Origin: Bacillaceae bacterium IKA-2
Lineage (GTDB): Bacteria > Bacillota > Bacilli > Bacillales > Anaerobacillaceae
Assembly: GCA_031761875.1 (NCBI GenBank)
Contig: CP134492.1
Coordinates: forward strand, 744,001-808,000
Direction of reading: 5' to 3'
DNA length: 64,000 nt
Shown here: in pieces, positions 27,770 to 38,541 of the stretch
How the letters are laid out: each line of letters starts with the position of its first letter
How positions within the stretch are numbered: position 1 is the first letter of the stretch
Notes under the pieces: generated by a model
Seen by the model: only the letters and a program-made list of their open reading frames with translations
Database searches by the model: none
Told to the model about the DNA's origin: nothing
Position numbers and translations under genes: made by a program

Positions 27770-28387
27770 ATGGTAACCAAAATAGGTAAATTATTAAAAA
27801 AAAATGCAAATATGGCCGGGGTATTAATAATTTTTTTCGTATTGAGCAGTATTTTTTTTATACTGTTTCAAGATGATAGTGAAACGATAACAGCGTCAGA
27901 TTTACATAAAATTAGAGAAACAAGTAGAGAGAGTGTGAATGTGGCGGTTCCGGTCATGACTTCTTACGAACTGCTAGAGCCTAAAACGATTCAAGTAATA
28001 TTATCAAGAATTTATTTAGACGGTGAAATTAGCGAAGAGGTTGTTGAAGAAACCATCCTCTCTATGGAAGATTTTTGGGCAGAGTATATTGAATGGGATT
28101 TAATTGATCAAGACGAAGCACAAGTAGTTTTTCAGCAAAAAATAAAGGATATATCTCCTCTACTTAAAATTAATGGATATTTTGGAATATCAGAACAGGG
28201 AATTTTAAACATTTATGAAGGTAAACCTTCTGAAGAAAAAGTTATTCAATCTTTTTTCCAAATTAATACCAAAAAACTTAAAAGTCACCAGTACCAGGAG
28301 TTAGAAAAAGGTATTCCAGTTTTATCGTGGGATAGGTATCAAAAAGTAATAAAAAAATATAAAAAACTTGCTGGGCAAGAAATATAA
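27770..28387 (+). CDS. bofC: BofC-like forespore protein (sigma-K checkpoint)
   Basis: About 205 residues, with one membrane anchor (about residues 14-36) and an extracytoplasmic region. The C-terminal part (GYFGISEQGILNIYEGKP, then VIQSFFQINTKKLKSHQYQELEKGI) matches the Bacillus BofC C-terminal domain. BofC is secreted from the forespore and restrains the SpoIVB protease that triggers pro-sigma-K processing. Its place just before ruvA-ruvB is that of B. subtilis bofC. The ATG at 27770 is preferred because GGCGGTGG precedes it; the frame opens at 27755. Confidence 0.82.
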   Translation: MVTKIGKLLKKNANMAGVLIIFFVLSSIFFILFQDDSETITASDLHKIRETSRESVNVAVPVMTSYELLEPKTIQVILSRIYLDGEISEEVVEETILSMEDFWAEYIEWDLIDQDEAQVVFQQKIKDISPLLKINGYFGISEQGILNIYEGKPSEEKVIQSFFQINTKKLKSHQYQELEKGIPVLSWDRYQKVIKKYKKLAGQEI

Positions 28388-28503
28388 TTCTCTAAAAAAG
28401 TCTAGAGCCTTGAATGGTTTTAGGCTTTTAGTCTATCTTCCTGTTCTTTTTATGGTAAAATTAAAAACGAAATAGACGTTCTCATATAAAGGGAGAGAAA
28501 CCA

Positions 28504-29115
28504 ATGATTGAATTTTTAAAAGGAAAACTAAGCTACATTGATACACAATATATAGTGATAGAAACAAATGGGGTTGGCTACCAAATTTTTTGTGCGAATC
28601 CGTTTATTTATCATGTAGATTTAAAAACAGATATTATTGTTTATACATATCAATATGTTCGCGAAGATGCGATTAAGCTTTTTGGATTTCGTTCACGAGA
28701 TGAACGAGCTTTATTTGAAAAGTTGTTAAATGTCTCGGGAATTGGTCCGAAAGGTGCCTTAGCAATTTTAGCATCAGGAGCACCTCAGCAAGTAGTGGAA
28801 GCGATCGAGGCGGAAAATGAACAATTTTTAATGAAGTTCCCTGGTGTAGGGAAAAAAACTGCAAGACAGATGATTTTAGATTTAAAAGGAAAGCTTGTCG
28901 ATTTTATGCCAAGTTTAGTGGACTCAGTTTACGAGTTAAAAGCGATGGGGAGAACGAGTGTCTATCCTAGGGAATTGGAAGATGCTATCGAAGCTTTACA
29001 AGCACTTGGGTACGTCGAAAAAGAAATTAAGAAGGTTGCGCCTAAACTTGCTCAAGAAACGTTGTCTACAGATCAATACATAAAAAAAGCATTGCAACTT
29101 CTGTTGAAATTATAG
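28504..29115 (+). CDS. ruvA: Holliday junction branch migration protein RuvA
   Basis: A 203-residue protein with the N-terminal OB-fold ([20 protein letters not shown]), two helix-hairpin-helix motifs ([33 protein letters not shown]) and a C-terminal RuvB-contacting domain. The tetramer binds four-way junctions and loads RuvB. The ATG has AAAGGGAGAG upstream. The gap to ruvB is 25 nt. Confidence 0.98.
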   Translation: MIEFLKGKLSYIDTQYIVIETNGVGYQIFCANPFIYHVDLKTDIIVYTYQYVREDAIKLFGFRSRDERALFEKLLNVSGIGPKGALAILASGAPQQVVEAIEAENEQFLMKFPGVGKKTARQMILDLKGKLVDFMPSLVDSVYELKAMGRTSVYPRELEDAIEALQALGYVEKEIKKVAPKLAQETLSTDQYIKKALQLLLKL

Positions 29116-29140
29116 AAATTTCTTGAAAGGAGGGTGATGA

Positions 29141-30139
29141 ATGGAAGAGAGAATGGTTTCTGCACAGGTACAGCAAGAAGAGGAAACAATTGAAAATCAA
29201 CTTCGCCCTCAATTGCTTTCTGAATATATTGGGCAGGAAAAAGTAAAAAGCAATTTAAAAGTGTTTATTGAAGCTGCAAAGTTAAGAAATGAAACTTTAG
29301 ATCATGTGCTTTTATACGGACCACCCGGGCTAGGAAAAACAACATTAGCGACGATTATTGCTCATGAGATGAATGTACAAATCCGAACGACTTCAGGACC
29401 TGCAATCGAGCGTCCAGGTGATTTAGCGGCTATTTTAACTTCATTAGAGCCTGGAGATGTTTTGTTTATTGATGAGATGCACCGCTTAAATCGAGTTGTA
29501 GAAGAAGTTCTTTATCCAGCAATGGAAGACTTTTGTTTAGATATTGTTATTGGAAAAGGTCCAACAGCTAGATCAGTTCGCTTAGACTTGCCACCTTTTA
29601 CTTTAGTTGGAGCAACGACAAGAGCAGGTATGTTATCATCGCCTTTACGGGACCGTTTTGGTGTTTTGGCTAGATTAGAGTACTATACAAATGGAGAGCT
29701 TAAAAAGATTGTTTCGCGAACGGCTGGGATCTACAAAGTAATTGTTGAAGATGATGCGGCTGACGAACTTTCCAGGCGTTCAAGAGGAACGCCCCGAATT
29801 GCCAATCGCTTACTCCGAAGAGTTAGGGATTTTGCTCAAGTACAGGGATCTGGTCAGATTACACTCGAAGTAGCGATAGATGCACTTGAAAAACTTCAAG
29901 TAGACCGGCTAGGTCTCGATCATATTGATCACAAGCTTTTAAAAGCAATTATTGAGAAATATCGAGGTGGACCTGTTGGACTTGATACAATTGCAGCAAC
30001 GATTGGTGAGGAATCACATACAATTGAAGATGTTTATGAACCATATTTATTACAAATCGGGTTTTTACAAAGGACACCTAGGGGTAGAATGGTAACAAAT
30101 CAAGTCTACGAACATTTTCAATTGGAGATTCCTAAATGA
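29141..30139 (+). CDS. ruvB: Holliday junction DNA helicase RuvB
   Basis: A 332-residue AAA+ motor. Walker A is GPPGLGKTT (60-68) and Walker B reads FIDEMHR, where most homologues have IDEIHR. The sensor segment [18 protein letters not shown] and the C-terminal winged helix (RTPRGRMVT) are present. It drives branch migration with RuvA. The strong ribosome site is AAAGGAGGGTGATG. No ruvC is present, as usual in Firmicutes. Confidence 0.98.
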   Translation: MEERMVSAQVQQEEETIENQLRPQLLSEYIGQEKVKSNLKVFIEAAKLRNETLDHVLLYGPPGLGKTTLATIIAHEMNVQIRTTSGPAIERPGDLAAILTSLEPGDVLFIDEMHRLNRVVEEVLYPAMEDFCLDIVIGKGPTARSVRLDLPPFTLVGATTRAGMLSSPLRDRFGVLARLEYYTNGELKKIVSRTAGIYKVIVEDDAADELSRRSRGTPRIANRLLRRVRDFAQVQGSGQITLEVAIDALEKLQVDRLGLDHIDHKLLKAIIEKYRGGPVGLDTIAATIGEESHTIEDVYEPYLLQIGFLQRTPRGRMVTNQVYEHFQLEIPK

Positions 30140-30221
30140 TACCAAATAGCTGCTTTAAATCGATAACTCGATTCGATTAATTTTCTAGATTTATAAAAAA
30201 GAAAAGGGTGAAGATATAAAA

Positions 30222-31265
30222 ATGAACGTAAAAGATTTTGATTTTGATTTACCTGTAGAACTGATTGCCCAAACACCACTTAAAGATCGAACTTCATCTA
30301 AATTGCTAGTTCTAGATCGAGAAACGGGAGAAATCAGTCACCGAAAATTTCTTGATATTATTAATTATCTTAATGAGGGAGATTGTCTCGTCCTTAACGA
30401 TACTCGTGTTTTACCTGCTCGTCTTTACGGGACCAAAATAGAAACAGGGGCAAAGATTGAACTGCTACTACTTAAGCAAATTGAAAATGATCAGTGGGAA
30501 ACATTAGTAAAGCCTGCTAAGCGGGTTCGAGCGGGATCAATCATTTCTTTTGGGGACGGTCGTCTTAAAGGGGTTTGCAAAAAAGAATTGGAACATGGTG
30601 GCAGAATTATTGAATTTCAATATGAAGGAATTTTTCATGAAATATTAGATTCTTTAGGTGAGATGCCATTACCACCATATATAACAGAGCAGCTAGAGGA
30701 TCAAGACCGCTATCAAACCGTATTTGCAAAACACCGCGGCTCAGCAGCTGCACCAACTGCTGGTCTTCATTTTACTGAACAGTTATTAGAGAAAATAGCT
30801 GCTAAAGGGGTTCATATCGAATATATTACCTTGCATGTTGGTCTAGGAACTTTTCGTCCTGTCAGTGTTGAATCAATCGCTGATCATGACATGCACGCCG
30901 AGTTTTATCAGATGACTTCTGATACTGCTTTAACATTAAATAAAGTTCGAAGCAATTGCAAAAAAATTATCACTGTAGGAACAACTTCAACGAGAACTTT
31001 AGAAACAATTGCACACGCTAATGATGGAGTCTTTAAAGAAAGTTCTGGATGGACGAGCATATTTATTTATCCTGGCTTTAAATTTAAAGGAATTGACGGA
31101 TTGATTACTAATTTTCATTTACCTAAATCGACGTTAATTATGTTAGTAAGTGCGCTTGCAGGTCGAAAGCAAACAATGGCTGCCTATGAAGAAGCAATAA
31201 AAGAGCAGTATCGTTTTTTCTCATTTGGCGATGCAATGATGATAGTAGAGGGGAGCAATCAATAA
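30222..31265 (+). CDS. queA: S-adenosylmethionine:tRNA ribosyltransferase-isomerase
   Basis: A 347-residue enzyme that builds epoxyqueuosine on the preQ1 base in tRNA. Family blocks: [47 protein letters not shown] and [20 protein letters not shown]. Its stop codon abuts the tgt ATG with no spacer, so the two act as one unit in queuosine synthesis. Confidence 0.98.
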   Translation: MNVKDFDFDLPVELIAQTPLKDRTSSKLLVLDRETGEISHRKFLDIINYLNEGDCLVLNDTRVLPARLYGTKIETGAKIELLLLKQIENDQWETLVKPAKRVRAGSIISFGDGRLKGVCKKELEHGGRIIEFQYEGIFHEILDSLGEMPLPPYITEQLEDQDRYQTVFAKHRGSAAAPTAGLHFTEQLLEKIAAKGVHIEYITLHVGLGTFRPVSVESIADHDMHAEFYQMTSDTALTLNKVRSNCKKIITVGTTSTRTLETIAHANDGVFKESSGWTSIFIYPGFKFKGIDGLITNFHLPKSTLIMLVSALAGRKQTMAAYEEAIKEQYRFFSFGDAMMIVEGSNQ

Positions 31266-32405
<1,140 letters not shown>

Positions 32406-32458
32406 AAACAAAGAAAATAAGAGATAATGGAAAGTAGCATTGATTTTTTTGGAAAGGG

Positions 32459-32734
32459 GTGAAAAACAAAATGGATATGTTTATGACGATTTTACCTTTA
32501 TTATTTATGTTCGCGATCTTTTATTTTCTTTTAATTCGTCCGCAACAAAAGCGACAAAAGAAAGTTAAAGAAATGATTGAATCAATTCAAAAGGGCGACA
32601 AGGTCATTACGATTGGTGGCTTACATGGCACAATTGACGCACTTGACGAAGACAAAGTTATTTTATTAGTTAGTGATAACAAGAAACTAACATTTGATCG
32701 TAATGCTGTACGCGAAGTTGTAAACCCAAACTAA
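32459..32734 (+). CDS. yajC: YajC, preprotein translocase auxiliary subunit
   Basis: A 91-residue protein with one transmembrane segment (about 9-25) followed by RPQQKRQKKVKEMIESIQKGDKV, the canonical YajC pattern. YajC associates with SecDF. Here secD and secF lie about 6 kb downstream rather than adjacent. The start may also be the ATG at 32471 (MDMFMTILPL...). Confidence 0.95.
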   Translation: MKNKMDMFMTILPLLFMFAIFYFLLIRPQQKRQKKVKEMIESIQKGDKVITIGGLHGTIDALDEDKVILLVSDNKKLTFDRNAVREVVNPN

Positions 32735-32751
32735 AGGTGTACATAGTCAAT

Positions 32752-32790
32752 AGAAAAAGGGTCTTTCCAAATGGAGAGGCCCTTTTTCTT
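32752..32790. terminator. Terminator after yajC, shared with the converging gene
   Basis: GAAAAAGGG...CTTTCC pairs with GGAGAG...CCCTTTTTC, then TT. The flanking A and T runs let it serve both strands. Confidence 0.85.
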
Positions 32791-32833
32791 GTGTGTGGAC
32801 TGCCTAGCTACTTTTCAGGATCGGGCTTTTTTC

Positions 32834-33241
32834 TTACACCATTCGGCTGTTCCTTACTACGTTTACGCCCAAAATACCTCCAATAATTGCAGCTAGTATA
32901 AAGCCTCCGTGGAATAAGTATTGTTGCGTTGAAAAAATTGCGTTATAACCTAAATACTGGACTAAAAATATGAGTAGTGAGTATAGAAGTCCTGTACCTG
33001 CGCCAACAAGCCAGCCTTTTTGTTTCGATTTACCTCCAGAAACAAAGCCGCCCACCATAAGAGCGCCAAAAGTAAATACGATGATGATCCAAGAAAATGA
33101 TGATTCAGTCAATGATGTAAATCTTAAAAGTAGTGAAAAAATAAAACTTACTGAAAGAATAATAACTAATATTGTGATCAGCCCATAAATCATTGATGTG
33201 AGTATGCCTCGATTTTCCAAGTCTCGTGTTCCTCCTCTCAA
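32834..33241 (-). CDS. YrzE-like small integral membrane protein (TIGR04086 type)
   Basis: A 135-residue protein with four hydrophobic segments and Gly-rich turns (GGFVSGGKSKQKGWLVGAGTGLLYSLLIF). This matches the TIGR04086 family of Bacillales membrane proteins, exemplified by B. subtilis YrzE, found in this same neighbourhood. Function is unknown. It is alone on the minus strand between yajC and the ArsB/NhaD-type transporter. A GAGGAGG ribosome site precedes the start. Confidence 0.75.
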   Translation of the reverse strand: MRGGTRDLENRGILTSMIYGLITILVIILSVSFIFSLLLRFTSLTESSFSWIIIVFTFGALMVGGFVSGGKSKQKGWLVGAGTGLLYSLLIFLVQYLGYNAIFSTQQYLFHGGFILAAIIGGILGVNVVRNSRMV

Positions 33242-33267
33242 AAATTCCTATTTTTACGTCTGGAGGA

Positions 33268-33300
33268 TTCTCAAAAAGGCCGATTTAACCTTTTTGAGAA
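33268..33300. repeat. Minimal inverted repeat TTCTCAAAAAGG / CCTTTTTGAGAA (family A-like)
   Basis: A perfect 12-bp inverted repeat with a 9-nt centre containing ATTTAA. It resembles the minimal form at 61701-61733 (GTTCAAAAAG / CTTTTTGAAC). It lies in the leader of the YrzE-like gene. Confidence 0.6.
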
Positions 33301-33459
33301 ACCTCCTCCCTAATAAAGCTTATTCACCCTTGTACTAAAAAAGAATTGATTGTTAATTATTTCATAGAGAAGAATATGAATATTGGAAACGAAAAATTCT
33401 AATTAAGACAAACCTTTCATACTATGTACTAATGGACAGACTATGAAAGGGGACCCGAG

Positions 33460-34752
33460 ATGGAGTTAATCTTTGCCTTTATCATTTTCATCATCAGCTA
33501 CGCTTTAATCATTTCCGAAAAACTTAATCGAGCTTTAATAGCATGTATTGGCGGGGTTCTTATGCTGTTTTTTGGTGTTTTAGACTTAGAAACTGCATTT
33601 GTTCATCATATCGATTGGCACACAATCACGTTGTTACTTTGTATGATGATTTTAGTATCTATTACGAGTCAAAGTGGCTTTTTTGAGTATTTTGCGATTA
33701 TACTAGCAAAAAAAGTAAATGGTAAACCAATTCCCTTGCTTGTAGTCATAGCACTAATAACAGGAATCGGTTCAGCTTTTTTAAACAATGTCACAACTGT
33801 CTTACTAATTGTACCGATTGTTTTAACGCTAACAAAAGTTTTAAATATTTCAGCGATCCCATATTTACTAGTTACAATTTTAGCTTCTAATATAGGGGGA
33901 ACAGCAACATTAATAGGTGATCCTCCTAACCTAATGATAGGTCAGGCAGTAGAGCATCTAAATTTTAACGCGTTTTTAGTTAATCTCGGCCCAGTAGTGG
34001 TGATTATCTTTACAGTAGTTATCATCGGAATGGCTCGCTTTTATGGCAAAAAACTTTTCGTAACAGAAGAAAATCGCTTGAAATTAATGAATATAAACGC
34101 AAGGGATTACTTGAAAAATAAACCATTGCTACTGAAGTCATTGACGGTACTTGTGATGACGACGGCCGGTTTTATCATACAGCCGATGTTAAAAGTAGAA
34201 TTGACAAGTGTAGCCATGGCTGGGGCGTTATTATTACTCCTGCTAACTCATGAAGACCAGCAAGTAGAGGAAGTCTTTAAGTCAGTGGAATGGGTAACGC
34301 TATTTTTCTTTATTGGTTTATTCATGCTTGTAGGAGGCTTAAAAGAAGTTGGTATTATTGATGAAATTGCCAAGTCAATTATTTACTATACTGAGGGAGA
34401 TTTGCCGAAGACTGCCCTGCTTATTTTATGGGTATCTGGGATTTTATCAGGATTTGTAGATAATATTCCGTTTGTAGCGGCAATGATTCCGGTAATATTA
34501 GAATTCGAACATTATGGAATGACTAATTTAGATCCGTTGTGGTGGGCTCTTGCTTTAGGAGCATGTTTAGGCGGTAATGCAACCCTGATTGGCGCTACTT
34601 CTAACGTAATTGTCGCCGGTCTAGCGGCAAAAGCAAATCAGGAATTCAGTTATTTAGAATTTTTAAAAATAGGTGCCCCAGTGGCATTAGTATCCTTTAT
34701 TATTTCAAGCATTTACATTTACTTTAGATATTTAATTTATTTTGGTGCCTGA
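33460..34752 (+). CDS. ArsB/NhaD-family ion transporter
   Basis: A 430-residue membrane protein with about 11-12 hydrophobic segments. The blocks SAFLNNVTTVLLIVPIVL, NIGGTATLIGDPPNLMIG and the second inverted half GFVDNIPFVAAMIPVI ... GGNATLIGATSNVI are diagnostic of the ion transporter superfamily branch holding ArsB, NhaD and P-protein permeases. Candidate roles are arsenite extrusion, Na+/H+ antiport or organic anion transport. No ars genes are nearby, so the substrate is open; in an alkaliphile-like Bacillus, Na+/H+ exchange would be plausible. The last codons and the stop fall in a repeat (34744-34756). The ATG follows GAAAGGGGA. Confidence 0.85.
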   Translation: MELIFAFIIFIISYALIISEKLNRALIACIGGVLMLFFGVLDLETAFVHHIDWHTITLLLCMMILVSITSQSGFFEYFAIILAKKVNGKPIPLLVVIALITGIGSAFLNNVTTVLLIVPIVLTLTKVLNISAIPYLLVTILASNIGGTATLIGDPPNLMIGQAVEHLNFNAFLVNLGPVVVIIFTVVIIGMARFYGKKLFVTEENRLKLMNINARDYLKNKPLLLKSLTVLVMTTAGFIIQPMLKVELTSVAMAGALLLLLLTHEDQQVEEVFKSVEWVTLFFFIGLFMLVGGLKEVGIIDEIAKSIIYYTEGDLPKTALLILWVSGILSGFVDNIPFVAAMIPVILEFEHYGMTNLDPLWWALALGACLGGNATLIGATSNVIVAGLAAKANQEFSYLEFLKIGAPVALVSFIISSIYIYFRYLIYFGA

Positions 34753-34756
34753 CACC
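34744..34756. repeat. GGTG-CCTGA-CACC hairpin repeat, copy 1
   Basis: GGTGCCTGACACC followed by AAT supplies the TGA stop of the transporter gene. A near copy, GGTACCTGACACC plus AAT, occurs at 34830-34842. Such short palindromes recur in many Bacillus genomes. Confidence 0.65.
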
Positions 34757-34829
34757 AATGAGGTAAGTTTGTGAATAAAAAAGAGGGCAAATTAGTATGA
34801 AAACTGGATTTATCTAAAAAAATTCACAT

Positions 34830-34842
34830 GGTACCTGACACC
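34830..34842. repeat. GGTACCTGACACC repeat, copy 2
   Basis: Second copy of the motif, 86 nt after the first and directly before the terminator at 34849. Confidence 0.6.
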
Positions 34843-34848
34843 AATAGG

Positions 34849-34878
34849 AAGAGCTGCCAAAATTGGCAGCTCTTTTTG
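34849..34878 (+). terminator. Terminator after the ArsB/NhaD-type gene
   Basis: AGAGCTGCCAA / TTGGCAGCTCT with a 2-nt centre, then TTTTT. Confidence 0.88.
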
Positions 34879-35010
34879 TAAAGATCCAAGTTACTTCCAA
34901 TTAGTTTGACCAATTTTTTTACTGAAACTGGTCAAACTAATAAAAATATTGGGTGTTCGCATCGACTAAAATAACTAGCTTGGTCGTTAAACTAAAGGAG
35001 GCGATCAAAC

Positions 35011-35682
35011 TTGGAATATTCGACAATCATTTTAAGGACATTACTTATTTATTTTATCATCTTGCTTGTATTGCGATTTATGGGGAAAAGGGAAATAGGA
35101 CAACTTTCAGTTTTAGATTTTGTCGTTTCAATTATGATCGCCGAATTAGCAGTAATCTCGATAGAGAATGTTCAAGTAACGATGATGACGACAATTGTGC
35201 CTATTTTAGTCCTATCTATTATTCAAATTTCGTTAGCTTGGATTTCTTTGAAGAGTCAGAAGCTGCGAAAAATGATTGATGGAAAGCCAGCGGTATTGAT
35301 TAATAAAGGAAAAATTGATGAAGAGGAAATGAGAAAACAAAGGTATAATTTTGATGACTTGCTAATTCAACTCAGACAAAGCAAAATACGCGATTTATCA
35401 GATGTTGAATTTGCAATCCTTGAACCATCTGGAAAGCTTTCGGTTATTGAAAAAACGGTTGCTGAGAAAGAGGACTCTAATTATGCTAAAAAAGTTCAAT
35501 TACCATTCCCATTAATTCTAGATGGGAAAGTTCAGAATGAGCACCTTGAACAAATTGGAAAAACTCCGCTATGGTTGCGACAGGAATTAAGAAAGATTGG
35601 TTATAGAGAAATCAAGAAAATATCTTATTGTTCTTTAAAAGATAATCAAACGTTTTTTGTAGACATAAAAGATGAAAAATGA
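35011..35682 (+). CDS. DUF421 / YetF-YrbG-type membrane protein
   Basis: A 223-residue protein with three N-terminal transmembrane segments and a cytoplasmic C-terminal domain. LVLRFMGKREIGQLSVLDFVVSIMIAELA is the signature of the DUF421 family (YetF, YdfS, YrbG in B. subtilis); related proteins have been linked to spore envelope properties. The start is a TTG at 35011, preceded by the strong AAAGGAGG. In B. subtilis yrbG lies beside spoVB, as here. Function is not known. Confidence 0.85.
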   Translation: MEYSTIILRTLLIYFIILLVLRFMGKREIGQLSVLDFVVSIMIAELAVISIENVQVTMMTTIVPILVLSIIQISLAWISLKSQKLRKMIDGKPAVLINKGKIDEEEMRKQRYNFDDLLIQLRQSKIRDLSDVEFAILEPSGKLSVIEKTVAEKEDSNYAKKVQLPFPLILDGKVQNEHLEQIGKTPLWLRQELRKIGYREIKKISYCSLKDNQTFFVDIKDEK

Positions 35683-35686
35683 TTAA

Positions 35687-35726
35687 AATAAGCATCGACT
35701 TTAATTTAGTCGATGCTTATTTTTGT
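35687..35726. terminator. Terminator after the DUF421 gene
   Basis: AATAAGCATCGACT and its complement around a short A/T loop, then TTTTTG. Confidence 0.9.
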
Positions 35727-35781
35727 GCTTTAAAAAGCTATCGTTTACACTTAGAATTCTGGGGTGCACATGGATCAGAAC

Positions 35782-37350
35782 TTACCCGATAATAAAACGG
35801 GATAACCAACTACCTACAAAAGGTACGCGGCGCATCTCTTCTTTTTTAATTAAGCCGAGCAACAGTAATAAAATTATATAAAAAATCCCAACGATACTTA
35901 TTGAAAGTAGTGTTTTTACTAGTAGAGTTAAATTGAGAAAGGCATTATTATATAGAAGTACAGCTAACCAACCGCTCAGTATTATACAAACGGCGACTTT
36001 TAGCAACTCCCTAATGTGTAAAGTGAAGGAAATGGCTTTCACTAATGTAGCAAAATGTAAGAGCGTAACAAGCATAAAGCCTACAACAATCGCTAAAGCA
36101 GCTCCCATTATGCCTAATTCTGGTCTTGATGCAAGTACAAAGACAGCTGTTATTTTGACGACAGCACCAATGATACTGTTCATCATCGCAGCTTTCGCTA
36201 AATTTAGTGCTTGTAGGGCTGCTTGAAGTGGACCTTGGAAATATAAAAAAATACTGAAAGGTACCATGATTTTCAAATAAGTTGCAACTGTTGGGGCGTT
36301 ATACATTAGATCCATAATCGGTATCGCAAATACATAAAGAATAACACAAGATACTCCACCGGAAACAAGGGCTAGGCGCAGCGCTTGGGAAAGGCGATGA
36401 TTAATTAATTTATAATGACGTTGAGCGGCGGCTTCACTAATTGCTGGAACTAGCGATACGGACAAAGAATACGTAATAAACGTTGGTAAAAATAATAATG
36501 GAATCGCAAAGCCAGCCAATTCACCATATTGTTTTGTAGCCATGATTGTTGTCACACCAGCAATAGCTAAACTTTGAGAAACAACGATTGGTTCAAAGAA
36601 AAATGAAATTGAACCAATTAACCTGCTACCTGTTGTCGGTAGGGCAACTGCCATTAATTGTTGGAATGTATTTTTTCCCTCTTTTAATGTGCTAAAAAAG
36701 TTGCGTCGAACTTTAACTTTTTTATTAAATTTAAATATTAGCACCATGTAGATGAGTGATGCAAGTTCACCAATAACGACTGAAATCATCGCCCCAGCTG
36801 CTGCATATTCTATTCCGTAGGGCAAAAAAGCACTTGTTAAAATTGCAACAAGGGTAATCCGGACTACTTGCTCAATTACTTGGGAGTAGGCGGATGGTTT
36901 CATATTTTGTCTGCCTTGAAAGTACCCTCTTAATACAGAAGATAGAGCAACAATAGGAACAATTGGAGATATCGCTACTAATGGTAAAAATGCCCTTGAA
37001 TCTGTGAGGAAATATTTTGCGATTATTGGAGCAAAACCAATCATACCCGCGGTAAAAATGATACTCAATAACCCGGTAGTGGCAAGCGATACGACTAAGA
37101 TTTGTTTTATTTTTTTTCGATTATTGTTGGCCTCAGCTTCGGCTATAAGCTTAGAAATCGCAACCGGTAGTCCGATTTGCGTAAGCGTAATAACAAGTAA
37201 TAGCGTCGGCACAGCCATCATATATAATCCAACACCTTCAGCTCCCATAATTCGGGCAACGACAATTTTATTGACAAAACCTAAGATTTTCGTGATAAAT
37301 CCAGCTAGGATTAATATAAATGCACCTTGCAAGAAGCTTTGTTTTGTCAC
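35782..37350 (-). CDS. spoVB: Stage V sporulation protein B (MOP-family flippase)
   Basis: A 522-residue protein with about 14 transmembrane segments, of the polysaccharide flippase branch of the MOP superfamily. The N-terminal QGAFILILAGFITKILGFVNKIVVARIMGAEGVGLY is typical of SpoVB. It is needed for spore cortex formation and is thought to flip lipid II during engulfment-stage cortex synthesis. The start is a GTG with AGGGGAC upstream. Gene neighbours (DUF421 on one side, small export protein and comN on the other) match B. subtilis. Confidence 0.93.
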   Translation of the reverse strand: MTKQSFLQGAFILILAGFITKILGFVNKIVVARIMGAEGVGLYMMAVPTLLLVITLTQIGLPVAISKLIAEAEANNNRKKIKQILVVSLATTGLLSIIFTAGMIGFAPIIAKYFLTDSRAFLPLVAISPIVPIVALSSVLRGYFQGRQNMKPSAYSQVIEQVVRITLVAILTSAFLPYGIEYAAAGAMISVVIGELASLIYMVLIFKFNKKVKVRRNFFSTLKEGKNTFQQLMAVALPTTGSRLIGSISFFFEPIVVSQSLAIAGVTTIMATKQYGELAGFAIPLLFLPTFITYSLSVSLVPAISEAAAQRHYKLINHRLSQALRLALVSGGVSCVILYVFAIPIMDLMYNAPTVATYLKIMVPFSIFLYFQGPLQAALQALNLAKAAMMNSIIGAVVKITAVFVLASRPELGIMGAALAIVVGFMLVTLLHFATLVKAISFTLHIRELLKVAVCIILSGWLAVLLYNNAFLNLTLLVKTLLSISIVGIFYIILLLLLGLIKKEEMRRVPFVGSWLSRFIIG

Positions 37351-37527
37351 AAATGTCCCCTACCTTCTAAAAAATGATGGAAATATTCCGTAATTATTTA
37401 TATGCTAAGAAGGGGGGCAAGCATGACAAGTTCTAGAAATTACCAATATTAAATTTTCAAGACGACTAGATCTGACTTTGAGCATAGACTAAGCGTATTG
37501 TAAAATGACATAAAAGGGGTGTTTTGA

Positions 37528-38013
37528 GTGAAAGAGAGTTTTCAAAATTTTTTAGTAGAAAATTTAAGTTTTTTACCGACAGAATTAATCGTTGTCGTCA
37601 TATCGGCAATGCCGATTTTAGAGTTGAGAGGTGGAATTCCTTTTGCAATTATGGCAGGCTTCTCTTTCGGTGAAGCTTTATTTTATGGCATTTTGGGTAA
37701 TTTGCTACCGATCATTCCAATTTTAATTTTATTTCGCCCATTAAGTACATTTTTAATGCGTTTCCCTTTGTATAAACAGTTTTATGATTGGCTTTATAAC
37801 AGGACAATGGGTAAAAGTAAAAATGTTGAAAAATATGGAGCGTTAGGTTTAATTTTATTTACGGCTGTACCTTTACCAACAACAGGTGCGTGGACGGCAT
37901 GTTTAGCAGCAATTTTATTTTTTATTCCATTCCGCGCTGCAGTTATTGCTATATCTACAGGTGTCGTTATTTCTGGTATTGTAGTAAGCGTTTTTATTAA
38001 TTCAGTCTTTTAA
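37528..38013 (+). CDS. Small multidrug export-type membrane protein (COG2426)
   Basis: A 161-residue protein with four to five hydrophobic segments. SAMPILELRGGIPFAI and FTAVPLPTTGAWTACL are the conserved halves of the putative small multidrug export family (PF06695). The transport role is not proven for the family. The start is a GTG preceded by AAAGGGGTG. It lies 21 nt upstream of comN. Confidence 0.85.
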   Translation: MKESFQNFLVENLSFLPTELIVVVISAMPILELRGGIPFAIMAGFSFGEALFYGILGNLLPIIPILILFRPLSTFLMRFPLYKQFYDWLYNRTMGKSKNVEKYGALGLILFTAVPLPTTGAWTACLAAILFFIPFRAAVIAISTGVVISGIVVSVFINSVF

Positions 38014-38034
38014 AAAGAACGAGGGGGGTTTAAA

Positions 38035-38295
38035 ATGGAAGAAAAACAACAATTTGAAGTTTGGAAAGAGGATGTTAGACCAGCTTTAATAAGTAAATTG
38101 GAAGAATTTCATTTAATTGGTTATGATAGGGTGACAGTAGATGAACTTTGGGAGTGTGTTTTAGCTAAGCTAAAAAAAGAAAAAGAATTTGTTCGCATTC
38201 ATAATCTTGTTCGGTGTATCTTAACCCTCAAAGCAACAGACTATATGACATGGTTGACTGTTGCCGCCTATAGAGGGCCTAATTGGTTTGAATAA
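38035..38295 (+). CDS. comN: ComN-like post-transcriptional regulator
   Basis: An 86-residue soluble protein matching the ComN/YrzD family (FEVWKEDVRPALISKLEEF; TVDELWECVLAKLKKEK). In B. subtilis ComN controls comE mRNA and interacts with the cell-pole protein DivIVA. It lies between spoVB and secDF there, and here too. The ribosome site is GAGGGGGG. Confidence 0.88.
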   Translation: MEEKQQFEVWKEDVRPALISKLEEFHLIGYDRVTVDELWECVLAKLKKEKEFVRIHNLVRCILTLKATDYMTWLTVAAYRGPNWFE

Positions 38296-38541
38296 AGACG
38301 GATAAAGGAAAAGTGAAAATACTATTTTGTTCACAGTTGGACAAAATTAAATGGTAGATTTTATAAACGAAATTGACAGTTGAAACGATGCCTCGCTATA
38401 ATTGTAATGTTGAATTGATAGATAACGTCCTTTTTTAATTTGAATGATGAAATGTCACGTATTTTAATTGATAAGATTTATTTTTTTATTTCAAATTATA
38501 CATAGAGAGATTGATTTTTAAACAAGGAGGAATTTTTAAAA

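Noticed and set aside
33460-34752. Arsenite resistance operon
   Set aside because: Only the transporter-like gene is present; there is no arsR, arsC or arsA nearby, so arsenic is just one option.
34953-35279. 108-residue frame overlapping the DUF421 gene
   Set aside because: It is a shifted frame of a well-supported membrane protein gene with a strong AAAGGAGG site; its composition is not protein-like.
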